Shown: positions 1 to 8,500 of the stretch, one piece after another
Layout: each line of letters begins with the position of its first letter
How positions within the stretch are numbered: the first letter of the stretch is position 1
DNA from: Cladosporium sp. IMV 00045
Taxonomy: Eukaryota > Ascomycota > Dothideomycetes > Cladosporiales > Cladosporiaceae
Length of the DNA stretch: 21,744 bases
NCBI GenBank assembly: GCA_001931905.2
Contig: MSJI02000122.1
Coordinates: 9,986-31,729, forward strand
Direction of reading: 5' to 3'
The notes under the pieces: model-generated
Databases searched by the model: none
What the model was told of the DNA's origin: nothing
The model's input: the letters and a program-made list of their open reading frames with translations, nothing else
Program-made: the position numbers and the translations under genes

Positions 1-14
1 ATCAATCGATCAAC

Positions 15-1022
15 ATGGCACCCGCAGCCGTAGCCATGCCTCCCGTCGAGGCACCCAACGTGGCCGAGGAGTTCGTCGATCACAGAGACGGCCTTGCCCT
101 CGAAGCCACCTCCGACGCTGTTGATGAGGTCAACGTCCTCAAAGCCGCCATGCGCGTGAAGAACGGCACCGCCACCCAGGAGGAAGTCGACATGTACGAG
201 CAGTCCAAGTTCGACGCCGACAAGGACAAGACCCAGTTCCGTCAATACGAGGATGCTTGCGACCGCGTCAAGAACTTCTACCGCGAGCAGCACGAGAAGC
301 AGACCGTCGCATACAATCTCAAGGCCCGCAACGATTTTAAGTCGCAGACGCGCGCTGAGATGACCATCTGGCAGGCCATGGAGAAGCTCAACACCTTGAT
401 CGACGAGTCCGACCCGGACACATCCCTGTCTCAGATCGAGCACCTCCTACAATCTGCCGAAGCCATCCGTCGTGACGGCAAGCCCAAGTGGTTCCAATTG
501 ACCGGCCTGATCCACGACCTGGGCAAGCTCCTCTTCTTCTACGGCGCCAAGGGCCAGTGGGACGTCGTGGGCGACACCTTCCCCGTCGGCTGCGCTTTCG
601 AAGACAGCATCATCTACCCGGGCACCTTCGCCGACAACCCAGACAGCAAGGACCCCGTGTATAGCACCAAGCACGGCATCTACAGCGAGGGCTGCGGCCT
701 CGACAACGTCATGCTCTCCTGGGGCCACGACGAGTACCTCTACCACCTGTGCAAGGAACAAAGCACCCTGCCCGACGAGGCCCTCGCCATGATCCGCTAC
801 CACTCTTTCTACCCCTGGCACTCCGCTGGTGGGTACAGGTGGATGATGAACGAGAAGGACCACGAGATGCTCAAGGCCGTCAAGGCTTTCAACCCGTACG
901 ATCTGTACAGCAAGAGCGATGGCATCCCTGACATCGTCGAGCTGAAGAAGTACTACATGGAGCTGATCAACACTTACTTCCCTCCAAGGGAGGGCGAGAC
1001 CGAGCGTGTGATCAAGTGGTAG
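15..1022 (+). CDS. MIOX: myo-inositol oxygenase
   Basis: A complete, intronless frame of 335 residues. The enzyme is a non-haem di-iron oxygenase that cleaves myo-inositol with O2 to D-glucuronate, the first step of inositol catabolism, in the cytosol. All six metal ligands are visible: His143 (IEHLLQSAE), His167-Asp168 (LIHDLGK), His238 (SWGHDEY), His263 (RYHSFYPWH) and Asp296 (NPYDLYSK). Their spacing (24, 1, 70, 25, 33) matches the mammalian enzyme to within one residue. Lys171 of HDLGK fits the substrate-contact lysine. The first ~75 residues are a variable N-terminal extension. The start at 15 has a good context (caacATGgc), but only 14 upstream bases are in the window, so an upstream exon cannot be excluded. 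No signal peptide is seen. The 249-residue antisense frame is a codon-periodicity shadow. Confidence 0.95.
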   Translation: MAPAAVAMPPVEAPNVAEEFVDHRDGLALEATSDAVDEVNVLKAAMRVKNGTATQEEVDMYEQSKFDADKDKTQFRQYEDACDRVKNFYREQHEKQTVAYNLKARNDFKSQTRAEMTIWQAMEKLNTLIDESDPDTSLSQIEHLLQSAEAIRRDGKPKWFQLTGLIHDLGKLLFFYGAKGQWDVVGDTFPVGCAFEDSIIYPGTFADNPDSKDPVYSTKHGIYSEGCGLDNVMLSWGHDEYLYHLCKEQSTLPDEALAMIRYHSFYPWHSAGGYRWMMNEKDHEMLKAVKAFNPYDLYSKSDGIPDIVELKKYYMELINTYFPPREGETERVIKW

Positions 1023-1580
1023 ACGTTGGGTGCTGTCATCTTTCTGGAGCAGGATAATGTTAGCGAAGTTACTCATGTAGAGCGGCGTTTGGGTTTTGAT
1101 TTCTTGTTGAAAAGTGCTCCCGCCTAGGATGGTTTGGTCGAGCTTTCCGTAGCAACGACGTAATGACGAAGTTTTCTCATTATTGAACCTTTTCACTCCT
1201 TTCTATGGATCCAGTCTTTGCTCTCGAGGAAAAACATTAGTACCGTTTCGGCACAGTCAAACTGTGGCCTGGCATTCCTCCCGAAGATCTGATACCAGCC
1301 TTAGACGCCGTCATGCCGTGGCATCTTTGGTTTGCGGCATTTGTCACTTTTGGCTTCCACAGATTGGTGAGAGAGCCTTCCATCTGGGCATTGAGATGTT
1401 CGAAGGCACCTTTGAATTGGCGCTTGTGCTTTTGAGGATATTTTATTGAACGACCTGATGCTTTCGCCCTTTGTCGAGTTGTCTAGTTTTTCGCGTTTGC
1501 TCTGCTCATTATCACGTTCTTCCATGTCACTTGTCATCGAGACAAGCCCTTCCGCCCTCAACCATTCAGCAGGTTTCGTC
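1023..1580. other. intergenic, 3' flank of MIOX and of the BTB remnant
   Basis: No convincing gene is seen. The stretch should hold the 3' UTRs of MIOX (+) and of the BTB remnant (-), which converge here. A minus-strand frame of 135 codons (1301-1708) runs through it and overlaps the BTB 3' end in another frame. It is Ser/Lys/Arg/Glu-rich with no domain I recognise. It could be a frameshifted continuation of the BTB gene or chance. Confidence 0.4.
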
Positions 1581-2281
1581 TTACTCGTCGCCTGCACCCA
1601 CCTCGACTTGTCCACCGTTGTTCTGCGCGTCTCTTCGGTCCTCCTCAACTCCACGAGCGAGACAGACCCATGTCTCCAGGTCTGGAATGTCGAGCACGGT
1701 CTCGACAAACGGTTCTCCCTTGATCAAATCTTCAAAGTGCTGACCGCAGAAGTAGGCAAACGTCGAGCGCACATCTGCGTCTTCGGTGCTGGTATTCAAC
1801 CAGATGAGACGCAGCACCTGCGGGAGCTCGTACTCATTGAGATTGTGCTCGCTGAGATAGTTCGGCTCTGTAAGTTCGCCTGTGTCTCCCTTGAGAACCT
1901 TCTTCATCTGCTCGACTGCCATTGCCATCAGCCCTTCCACCTCGTACTTCAGTGCGGTGAAGTAGACATAGGCGAGCTTGTCGAGTTTGAACCAAGTTTT
2001 GTCGTCCTGCTCTTCTGGCTTGTCTCGAGCCAGTTGATGTCGTACATGTAACGGAGCATGACATCGACGTATTCTCCGTCCGCGTCATCAAGCTCAATCT
2101 CTTCCCTCTTCCATTCCTGCATTTTGTCAGCCATCTTTTTGAGGTTTGTAAGTCGACTGGAAGAAGTTGCTCACTGGACCGGCTCCGTGGCCAAGCACTC
2201 TGTCGAACCATTTTGAGGAGCGAACCAGAACGGCCTTGTGCGCCTTGATGTAGGACTGTAACTCGAACTTGATCGTGATAA
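1581..2281 (-). pseudogene. BTB/POZ-domain protein gene, 5'-truncated and frameshifted
   Basis: The minus strand encodes a recognisable fungal BTB/POZ protein in pieces. The first piece (2175-2281) reads ITIKFELQSYIKAHKAVL then RSSKWFDRVL, the core BTB strand-helix motif. A 40-nt gap with GTGAGC donor and AG acceptor (2135-2174) could be a very short intron. The next piece starts at 2134 and reads EIELDDADGEYVDVMLRYMY, the typical BTB 'D-P-E-x-V-x-x-M-L-R-Y-x-Y' segment. The frame is then lost between about 2022 and 2045. Coding resumes one frame over as KLDKLAYVYFTALKYEVEGL and runs to the stop at 1581. BTB proteins of this type usually begin with a 'SDV/SDI' strand before ITIKFE. Here nothing similar is found upstream, because sequence from 2282 on codes on the other strand. 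BTB proteins often act as dimerisation or Cul3-adaptor modules. Family is clear; pseudogene status rests on the missing 5' end and the frameshift, the latter possibly an assembly error. Confidence 0.7.
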
Positions 2282-2479
2282 CTCCCCGCAGAAATCGGCC
2301 TCCTGTGGCACGAAGGCCTGAAGAGCTTCGAGGTCGGCAGCAACGCTTTCCGCGTCCCGGGCTATAGGGTCCTGGAGAAGGGCACGGAGGCCACGCTGAG
2401 ATGGCTGAGGGATCGGTTGCCCGCTGAGCAGCTGGCTGCTGCGGGCGGTGCGGACGAGGAGGAGGAGGAGACTTTTTAG
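2282..2479 (+). pseudogene. 3' fragment of an unrecognised protein-coding gene
   Basis: A short + strand frame follows directly after a TAA at 2279-2281 and ends at TAG 2477-2479. It reads like real protein: EIGLLWHEGLKSFEVGSNAF, then a segment beginning RVPGYRVLEKGTEATLRWLR, and an acidic tail ending EEEEETF. Hydrophobic spacing and third-position G/C preference support coding, but there is no start codon. The bases before it (gataactccccgcag at 2277-2291) look like a branch point plus 3' splice site, so this may be a last exon cut off from the rest of its gene. The upstream bases instead encode the BTB remnant on the opposite strand. I do not recognise the family. Confidence 0.45.
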
Positions 2480-2837
2480 AAGTGTTTTGGATATGATTGC
2501 GAGTGAACGAGCGAGCTACTGCTGTTGGATGATACGGCCGCGATGGGGATTTCGTAGTCAATTTATCTTCATCATCATCAACTTTTAGCATGTTCATACC
2601 TTGTGATTGCCATTGCCCCTGTCTATGGTGAATGCAGTCATCGCACCAGCGCAAAGAAAAAATAAAAAAAAAAAAGACACACCATTGAACAACACCGTTC
2701 CTAACCCTAAAGTACCTCTCCCACCCTGGTGTCCCCTTTCCATTCCCCATCCACACAGCCTCACCACTACCATAACATCACATCACAGCCCACGCAAAAC
2801 TCTCCCCTCCAACCACAAAGCCAAAACAAAAAACGCC
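2480..2837. other. non-coding stretch with A-rich tract, upstream of the first Cys-rich gene
   Basis: No gene is seen. It starts as the likely 3' flank of the coding fragment ending at 2479. It contains a short ATC run, then an A-rich tract at 2657-2675, then a C-rich, CCA/CAC-rich stretch leading into the start at 2838. The telomere-like CCTAACCCTAA lies at 2700-2710, about 130 bp before that start. Confidence 0.5.
2657..2675 (+). repeat. A-rich tract
   Basis: Nineteen bases, all A except one T, lie about 180 bp after the stop of the truncated + strand coding fragment. The tract could be a simple A-run in a promoter or the poly(A) tail of a 5'-truncated retrocopy. No flanking target-site duplication is visible by eye. 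Confidence 0.6.
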
Positions 2838-3116
2838 ATGTGCAACCGCCTAATCACCCACCACCTCCCCTGCTTCCACCAACGCTGCACGAGCATACAA
2901 ATCTGCTCTCGCGTAGCAGCAGTCGTGGCGGCGGGTGAGCCTGCTCCGAACCCTTTCGACTGTGAAGAGGGAGGGAATGTTTTTCTTGACGATACGGGGA
3001 GGGGGGAGTGTCCTGTTTGTTGGGCGGCGAAGGGTAGGGAAGATGGTAAGGGAGTGATAAAGGGGAGAGAGGGAGCTGGAAATGAGGCTGGTGGCCAGGG
3101 AAGGAGGGAGGGTTGA
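2838..3116 (+). CDS. small Cys-rich protein, MC-x9-C-x-H ... C-x2-C type (copy 1)
   Basis: A 92-residue frame starting MCNRLITHHLPCFHQRC. Cysteines lie at 2, 12, 17, 23, 42, 58 and 61, with His14 two residues after Cys12. The Cys58-x2-Cys61 pair (ECPVC) is knuckle-like, and with Cys2, Cys12-x-His14 and Cys23 it suggests a small zinc-binding fold. The tail from about residue 65 is Gly/Arg/Lys/Glu-rich and low complexity. There is no signal peptide or membrane segment, so a cytosolic or nuclear protein is likely. The start was chosen because the MC- beginning and Cys spacing match the neighbour at 3586; the frame extends further upstream but through low-complexity DNA. Function unknown. Similar short 'MC...H...C...CxxC' hypothetical proteins are, from memory, common in Pezizomycotina. 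Confidence 0.6.
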   Translation: MCNRLITHHLPCFHQRCTSIQICSRVAAVVAAGEPAPNPFDCEEGGNVFLDDTGRGECPVCWAAKGREDGKGVIKGREGAGNEAGGQGRREG

Positions 3117-3585
3117 GGTTGAGGGATGGGGATGTTGAAGGAAGTGAGGTGTATGGAGGGTTTGGGTTGGGGTTGCGCGAGACGCTCTGTTGGCGGTTTT
3201 TGTGATGTACCCTTCCTCAGTGAACGGGGGTTTGAGATTTTGTTTCTTTTCTTTTCTGAGGTGTTATGCTTTGGGTAATGATTGCCTACGGTGTTGGGCG
3301 TGTCGCTGGGCTTTGTGGGTCCTGATGCTCATTTCGATTTATGTTTCACCACCCAAATCCGACTTCAACGTCAGCTCGCCGTGGCATATCCCATCCCATT
3401 TCTGAACCATGCGCTGGGCATTAAGTAGACGATGTCATACTACTGCGATGGTCAATGTCCAAAGAACAAAACAGCAAACATAATGGCTGCACAAAAAGGC
3501 ATCAGAAAGTCGCCATGTAAGATCAAACCTCCATCAACACACTTCACCCTCAATCCTTTACCCCGAAACGCAGCATCCACAAACA
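3117..3585. other. intergenic, between the two Cys-rich genes
   Basis: No gene is recognised. The first ~60 bases are a G-rich run of GGGA/GAGG/GTTG blocks continuing the purine-rich 3' part of the upstream gene. The last ~100 bases are A/C-rich and look like the leader of the gene at 3586. A + strand frame opening at 3432 overlaps the start of that gene in another frame; I regard it as a shadow. Confidence 0.4.
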
Positions 3586-4122
3586 ATGTGCGCCATCACC
3601 CTATCCGTCGTACGCAAATGCAAACACGAGCTAGCGACCATCGAGTACTGCAAGAAGATCCAACCGGAACTCGACAAATGCAAGGAGAGCTACGAGGCTG
3701 GGGAGAAAGTCACGCCGCCGCATGCATGTACCGAATCGCTGGGTTGGGCGATTTTCGAGTCGCTTAGCGTAAGTGCTACATTATCGGTCGAGTATCATTG
3801 GGTGTCCTTTTGATTGACAAGGATTCAGGCGCCTGTCAGGTGCAAGAGGTGCACCAAGTGGCTGGTGAAGAAAGATCGGTACACGTATGGTGGCATTGCC
3901 ACTGGTGATGGTGATGAGACCGAGTATGACGGTTACCAGGGCGACGAGGAATGGGACAACGACAACGAGGTGAAGCAAGACGAGCAAGAAAAGAAGGACG
4001 ACGACAAGAAGATCGCTATCAGGGGTGGCCATGCGTACAGGCTCACATCGAGCGGCCCTATGTTGCCAGGAAGCCCATTTCTGAGATCTAATCGATTCGT
4101 CGGCGGGTGGAAGGGCGCTTGA
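3586..4122 (+). CDS. small Cys-rich acidic-tail protein, MC-x9-C-x-H ... C-x2-C type (copy 2)
   Basis: Two exons: 3586-3768 and 3829-4122. They are joined across a 60-nt intron with GTAAGT donor, a TTGAC-type branch site and TTCAG acceptor; reading through it meets an in-frame TGA. The product is 158 residues and begins MCAITLSVVRKCKHELATIE. Cysteines lie at 2, 12, 22, 32, 48, 66 and 69, with His14 after Cys12 and a Cys66-x2-Cys69 knuckle (VRCKRCTKW). The first three Cys and the His match the neighbour at 2838 in position to within one residue, so the two are probably tandem relatives. After the knuckle come a basic/aromatic patch, a strongly acidic stretch (about residues 90-120, D/E/K-rich) and a GGW-containing C-terminus. 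No signal peptide. Function unknown; a small zinc-binding protein is an inference. It converges with XPT1 205 bp downstream. Confidence 0.7.
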
Positions 4123-4326
4123 ACATCAGAGTCAAGAGTTTCGAGGAGGGACATTGCTGCCTGACGTAGCAGCATACCGAGAATGTCGGGAAGGAGCTTC
4201 TTTCATGTAGGGTATATCGAGAGAACAATTAACCAACCCTGGAAACTTGAGGTACTCTTTCGTGAGCACGCGCTTTTGTTATCGCTAACCAAGACCATCT
4301 AATCCATGCTTCGTAAAATTGGGAAA

Positions 4327-5101
4327 TTAGTTCTTTGCCGCTGCGGCGTGGGCGTCGTGGGCGTCGATGTCACTGTGAATTGTTAGTTTTCGAGTCTGCA
4401 GCCGAGTCACAAACTTCACACTTACGTCGCCTCCCAAGGGTAGTTGATCCAGGCATCGCCAGTGGTGACCGCGGCAATGTAGCGACCACTCTCGATCATC
4501 TCCTGAGGAAGGGTGCCCTTCTTTTGCTTGTCCTTGTTGTGCAGCACGAAGATAGAGAACTTGGTGCTCTCAGCGCCCCTGCCCGCCTGCTTGGCCGCAT
4601 CCGCAACATCCTTCTCCAGCTCTTTGACCGCGTACTCCAAAGTGGTTCTGGTGTCGTCGACCTCATCGACGATCAGCACGTTCTTGCCGATCAGGTTGGC
4701 CATCTCGAGACTGCTCAAGTCCAGCCATTGTGTCCTCGTGACCTTGGTGCCGGGCTTCTCGACCTCGGTGTCGGTGCCGAGGGACTCGTAGAGCGACAGA
4801 CCGATGGCCTGGATGGGGATGTTGGGGTTGCCGGGCTTCTTGAGGAAAGATCGGAGAATGCGCGCGGGCACGTAGCCACCGCCGCCGATGGCGATCATGA
4901 GGTTCGGTTTGCAGTCATCGAGGATGCGAGGTGCCGCTTCCTGACACATCTTGTGCACCTGTTCACATACATCATCAGCAATAACCCCGGTACTTGTCGC
5001 AACTTCCCAATCGAGCGCTGGGCACGTGCCAGTGGAGGAGGGTTTTTTCGCCGACCCTGTTAACTTACATCGTTGTAGGTCACGTATATCTTTTCGACCA
5101 T
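4327..5101 (-). CDS. XPT1: xanthine/hypoxanthine phosphoribosyltransferase
   Basis: Three exons on the minus strand: 5069-5101, 4426-4958 and 4327-4372, total 203 residues. Introns are 110 nt (GTAAGT...ACAG) and 53 nt (GTAAGT...CACAG). The last splice replaces an immediate TAA with an Ala-rich tail (DIDAHDAHAAAAKN). The enzyme transfers PRPP ribose-phosphate to xanthine, hypoxanthine or guanine for purine salvage in the cytosol. The type I PRTase signature VLIVDEVDDTRTT is at residues 105-117, the substrate loop AIGGGGYVPARILR at 34-47, and the yeast Xpt1-like segments NIPIQAIGLSLYE and SIFVLHNKDK are present. Similarity is closer to yeast Xpt1 than Hpt1 at these segments, but substrate preference cannot be read from sequence. 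Exon 1 is only 11 codons (MVEKIYVTYND). The upstream region carries a tandem GATA-factor motif and a CACGTG box. Confidence 0.92.
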
Positions 5102-5247
5102 TTTGGCGGATGTGGATGTGGTGTTTGCAATTGGAGGAGGGAACGAGCGAACGTCGACGGTATTTCTTGGTGTCTTTGCGATGTGAACTCACCTCGGCGA
5201 AAAATATAAAATCGTATTCTTGTGTCACTGGTCGAAAGCGGGCCGAG

Positions 5248-5253
5248 CACGTG
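5248..5253. promoter_or_regulatory. CACGTG E-box
   Basis: Perfect CACGTG palindrome about 147 bp upstream of the XPT1 start. It is the core site of fungal bHLH factors (Pho4/Cbf1 type). A second CACGTG lies inside XPT1 intron 1 near 5025. Six bases occur by chance often, so support is weak. Confidence 0.25.
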
Positions 5254-5285
5254 GAGACACAGACCGCGGGCCCGACTCTTCGTCT

Positions 5286-5297
5286 CTTATCTTATCG
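5286..5297 (-). promoter_or_regulatory. tandem GATA-factor sites upstream of XPT1
   Basis: Read on the minus strand the bases are CGATAAGATAAG, two directly adjacent HGATAR motifs about 185 bp before the XPT1 start. Paired GATA sites are the classical binding pattern of AreA/NIT2 nitrogen regulators, which often control purine use in ascomycetes. Binding is an inference. Confidence 0.35.
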
Positions 5298-5496
5298 CGA
5301 ATCTGCTGATTTACTTCAATTATCAGAACGAGAGAGAGAATTCACACAGAGTCGTTGTCCGCTCTGTACAGCGACATATATGGAATGAGACGTCAAGCGA
5401 TTATCAAGTGCGTCATGAATCCGTGGCTCGCATCTCTTACACACCGCGACCGCCAGCATACGAGTTGCCAATCGTTCGTACATTGCCAGCATCAAC

Positions 5497-5514
5497 ATGA
5501 AGTTCGCCCACCTG
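5497..5514 (+). other. possible orphan first exon (MKFAHL + GTATGT donor)
   Basis: An ATG in good context (atcaacATG) encodes MKFAHL and is followed at once by a consensus 5' splice site GTATGT. MKFA(H/K)- is the usual beginning of SPX-domain proteins (phosphate sensing), including fungal SPX-RING proteins. I could not find the following SPX core (basic KKxxKK helix) in the next kilobases in any frame. It may be a remnant of a lost gene, a gene with a long first intron, or chance. Confidence 0.2.
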
Positions 5515-8500
5515 GTATGTCTGCCTTCGAACATCACACACCCGCCAGATATACATCTTGCTCTTTCCGAGGAAGCGCAGGACTGTCACGACGAAAGTGT
5601 CGACCTGAAGGCACGATGAGACCATCACCGGCGAATCCTCCACAGCCCCTGGACTTGCGAACCCGTCCTGGCATAATATCCTGATAGAGCTCAATCCGCG
5701 TCCTCGTCCACTCTTGAAATCACGACAGAGCCCTCAGTCATGTCCAGCAAATTCCCCACGGATTCACGATTGTAGGCATTTATTTCTTGCTAGAATTACG
5801 GCTCGTACGGCTGATGCGAAAGACATCTCGGTTGCTAGTTCGACGATAGTCTCGAGTAATATCGGCACCGCCAGCTTTAATCGATCACAGGTCATCGTGT
5901 CGATGAGCCGGTTGATGTGCACGTCTTGTTGACGACGACAGCGTAATGATCAAGATCTTGTCTTGTTGCATGCTCGCTTGCACCATTATTGAAGTGATCG
6001 AGCGAATCAGGACAGATACCCCACCACCAAGAACCTCCAGATTTCAATTCGATAGTCGAAATTTCGCATTAGGAGTCGCATACCCTGCTACGGTCGCATC
6101 ATGGCATCGGTCATCGATGCTTTGTCGCAGACTCGCAGGCATCTCACTCCGGTTTGTCGGCAAGGGTTCGAACTGGCCGTCGCAGATCGGACTCCAGCCC
6201 GCTATCACGAAGCAACATGTGTATCATCTTGACTCAAGGGTGCCCGGGGAACATCGATAAAACAAAGCTCCAAGCCGTTTTGACAGAAGCTATATTGTAA
6301 GCTCAAGGCCATAAATCGATCGCAGTTGAAACTCATCATCATCTGATCGACATATGGAGGTGCGCCCCTGTAAACTGTGCCGTACAACTCGTCTAGACGG
6401 GTCCATCAGCACCTGGCACGAAGCAAACGAGAAATCGAACTTTTTGCTAGCGCCGCCAACACCACCACCACCATCGCCATCGAACACCAACAAAACCAAA
6501 AAAGTTGCTGGGCGCAAACCACGAGACTCGGCGCCTCCCGCACCGCTAGCCACGAAGTTCGTACATGAAGCTACTGCAGTAAGAGCCGTCAGAGGCTTGC
6601 AATCCACGGTAATATCTCCGTCAAGCGAATTAACGGCACGCTCAAGGCGTACCCATCACGATCGCGAAAGCGCTTGAGCAGACAAGAATGGGTGTGAGGC
6701 ATCCCGTCATAGGATCGCCCAAGAGTATCATTGACTTTCCACAGCTGTGGTTCAGCCGGAAAAGCACACCAATAGTCGTGGTCCGCAAGGTAGTACGATA
6801 GTATCACTCTTAAGCAGATATCGAAGATGGATGGCCTTGGTGCCCGCGGACAATCAATAATGGGATGCGCGACTTGATGGTGAACGGAATGGAATTCCGA
6901 GTCGTAGTACCTCACCGCTCTCTGCACAGTCTGTGCCTCGATCTTTAGTGATGCAACTATACACGCCGTCGCTGGATCTCCTATACCCCAGACGGCCTTC
7001 TGTGGATGGGCGAGTGGACAGACATGTGGGTGGCAGGGTCGCTTGGTTTCGAGACTATTACGGCGTACTATCGAGTAGGCTGTCGACTACTGCAGCAGCA
7101 TCATCTGCGGGTACCTCGTGGGTGTGATTTATTTGTTTACCTGCCACACCACTACTGCCCAAGCAACATTATTATTGTCGCCAGCGCGCAGACATGAATC
7201 AAGGAAATGCAGTGCAAATATGGGTGGATCCAAGCAGGGCTGGATCAATTCACGCCAAATTGATTGTTGCGTGTTCTCCAGGAGTGTGATGAATTATCGT
7301 TTCGAACCGAGATGATAACTTGCATCCAAGCAATCCAAAAAAGCACTGGTTCATCTCTTCTGCACGCCAGCGGCAGCGCGCGGAACTGCCTGGCAAAAAG
7401 CCAAAAGCAGGAACACTACTGATCACCAAGGGCTAAAGCTATTCCATGGGGGGAAGCGTGAAAGAAGAAAAGCGGCGCCAGCAAAACGCGTGTGCTTCAC
7501 GGCACCGTCACCCTGTAGAGCGCAGTAGTCAGGGAGCAGACTCCTCTGGTGCGTGAGGCCGCAAAGTGCTGACCTTCTCCGGTCCGAGCTCGAGAAGGAT
7601 CCCTGTCGATCTAGCGCAAGGCATCAAGAGTAGCCAATCTGTCTCCAGCAACGCAGCGAGGCAGCGAGCCGCCATGGCCGCCACGGCTGCTCGGTCTGAA
7701 GGTGCCTGGAACGAAAGCTGCATATCTGGTGCACGCCAGGAGTGCCGCATACATACGCCGCCAGAGTTCATCTGCCCCCCAGGTGCTGTGATGAGCTACT
7801 CCCTGCTGTCCCGGGCTGCCGTTGTGGCCGAGCAGCAATTTTGGGAGGCAAAAGTGTATATTTCGCAATCACTCTCACACACCCGTGCACGTGACCCGGG
7901 CCGATCGTTTGCGCAGTGATGAGCGAGTTTCTGCTGTGTCTGAAGCGAACCCTCGGAGCGCAAAGACAAGCTCTCACACAGGGCCTGTCGACGGATTCGT
8001 CTAGAACTGAACGAATTTCGCTATCGCCCGCGGACCTCTCGGCTTGCAAGGCAAGCACAGCGCCGGGCTCGTCCCAATAATTTCCTGTGCTATTGGCATT
8101 TTGCAACGCTTGTTCGCCGTAAAGATGAACGGTTTGACCCAGGCAACCAATCACGCAGGAGAGACATTGGGACGCCGATCAGGCCCGCAAAAGCAGCCAA
8201 TACAAGGCTGGTGCCCACCTCTGGACGTTGACGCAACGCCTGCGAGGCAGATTTCGCCAAGGGGGAGAACAAGTGTCCCAAATGTCCCAGTCTGCCTTTA
8301 GATGAGCCAATAGCGTGTGGCGTGCTCGTTCTCGCCGGCGCTATCCGCCTAGTATGTGTGCCGGGCTGGTGCAGACTTTCCTGCAGACTCGCAGAGTCGA
8401 GCGGGTACTGGTGTGCAAGGATGGCCTGCGACTCGCCACAAGCAGCAGATGGCCGAGACGCTCTGCTCTGCCCTGCCCTGCTGGCATGCGGCAGAGGCAA

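Larger units (their letters stand above)
5102..5496. promoter_or_regulatory. upstream region of XPT1
   Basis: No gene is seen. The stretch lies between the XPT1 start (minus strand) and a possible + strand exon at 5497, so it would be a shared promoter if the latter is real. It holds a CACGTG palindrome and a double GATA motif, listed separately. Confidence 0.4.

Noticed and set aside
447..1196. 249-codon minus-strand frame antisense to MIOX
   Set aside because: Val/Leu/Asp-rich shadow of G/C-ending codons in a well-supported gene on the + strand.
6100..6190. Possible tRNA B-box (GGTTCGAAC) near 6166
   Set aside because: No matching A-box or cloverleaf pairing could be found upstream, so no tRNA is called.
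6589..6927. 112-codon minus frame
   Set aside because: Starts at GTG, no domain, no supporting splice or promoter signals.
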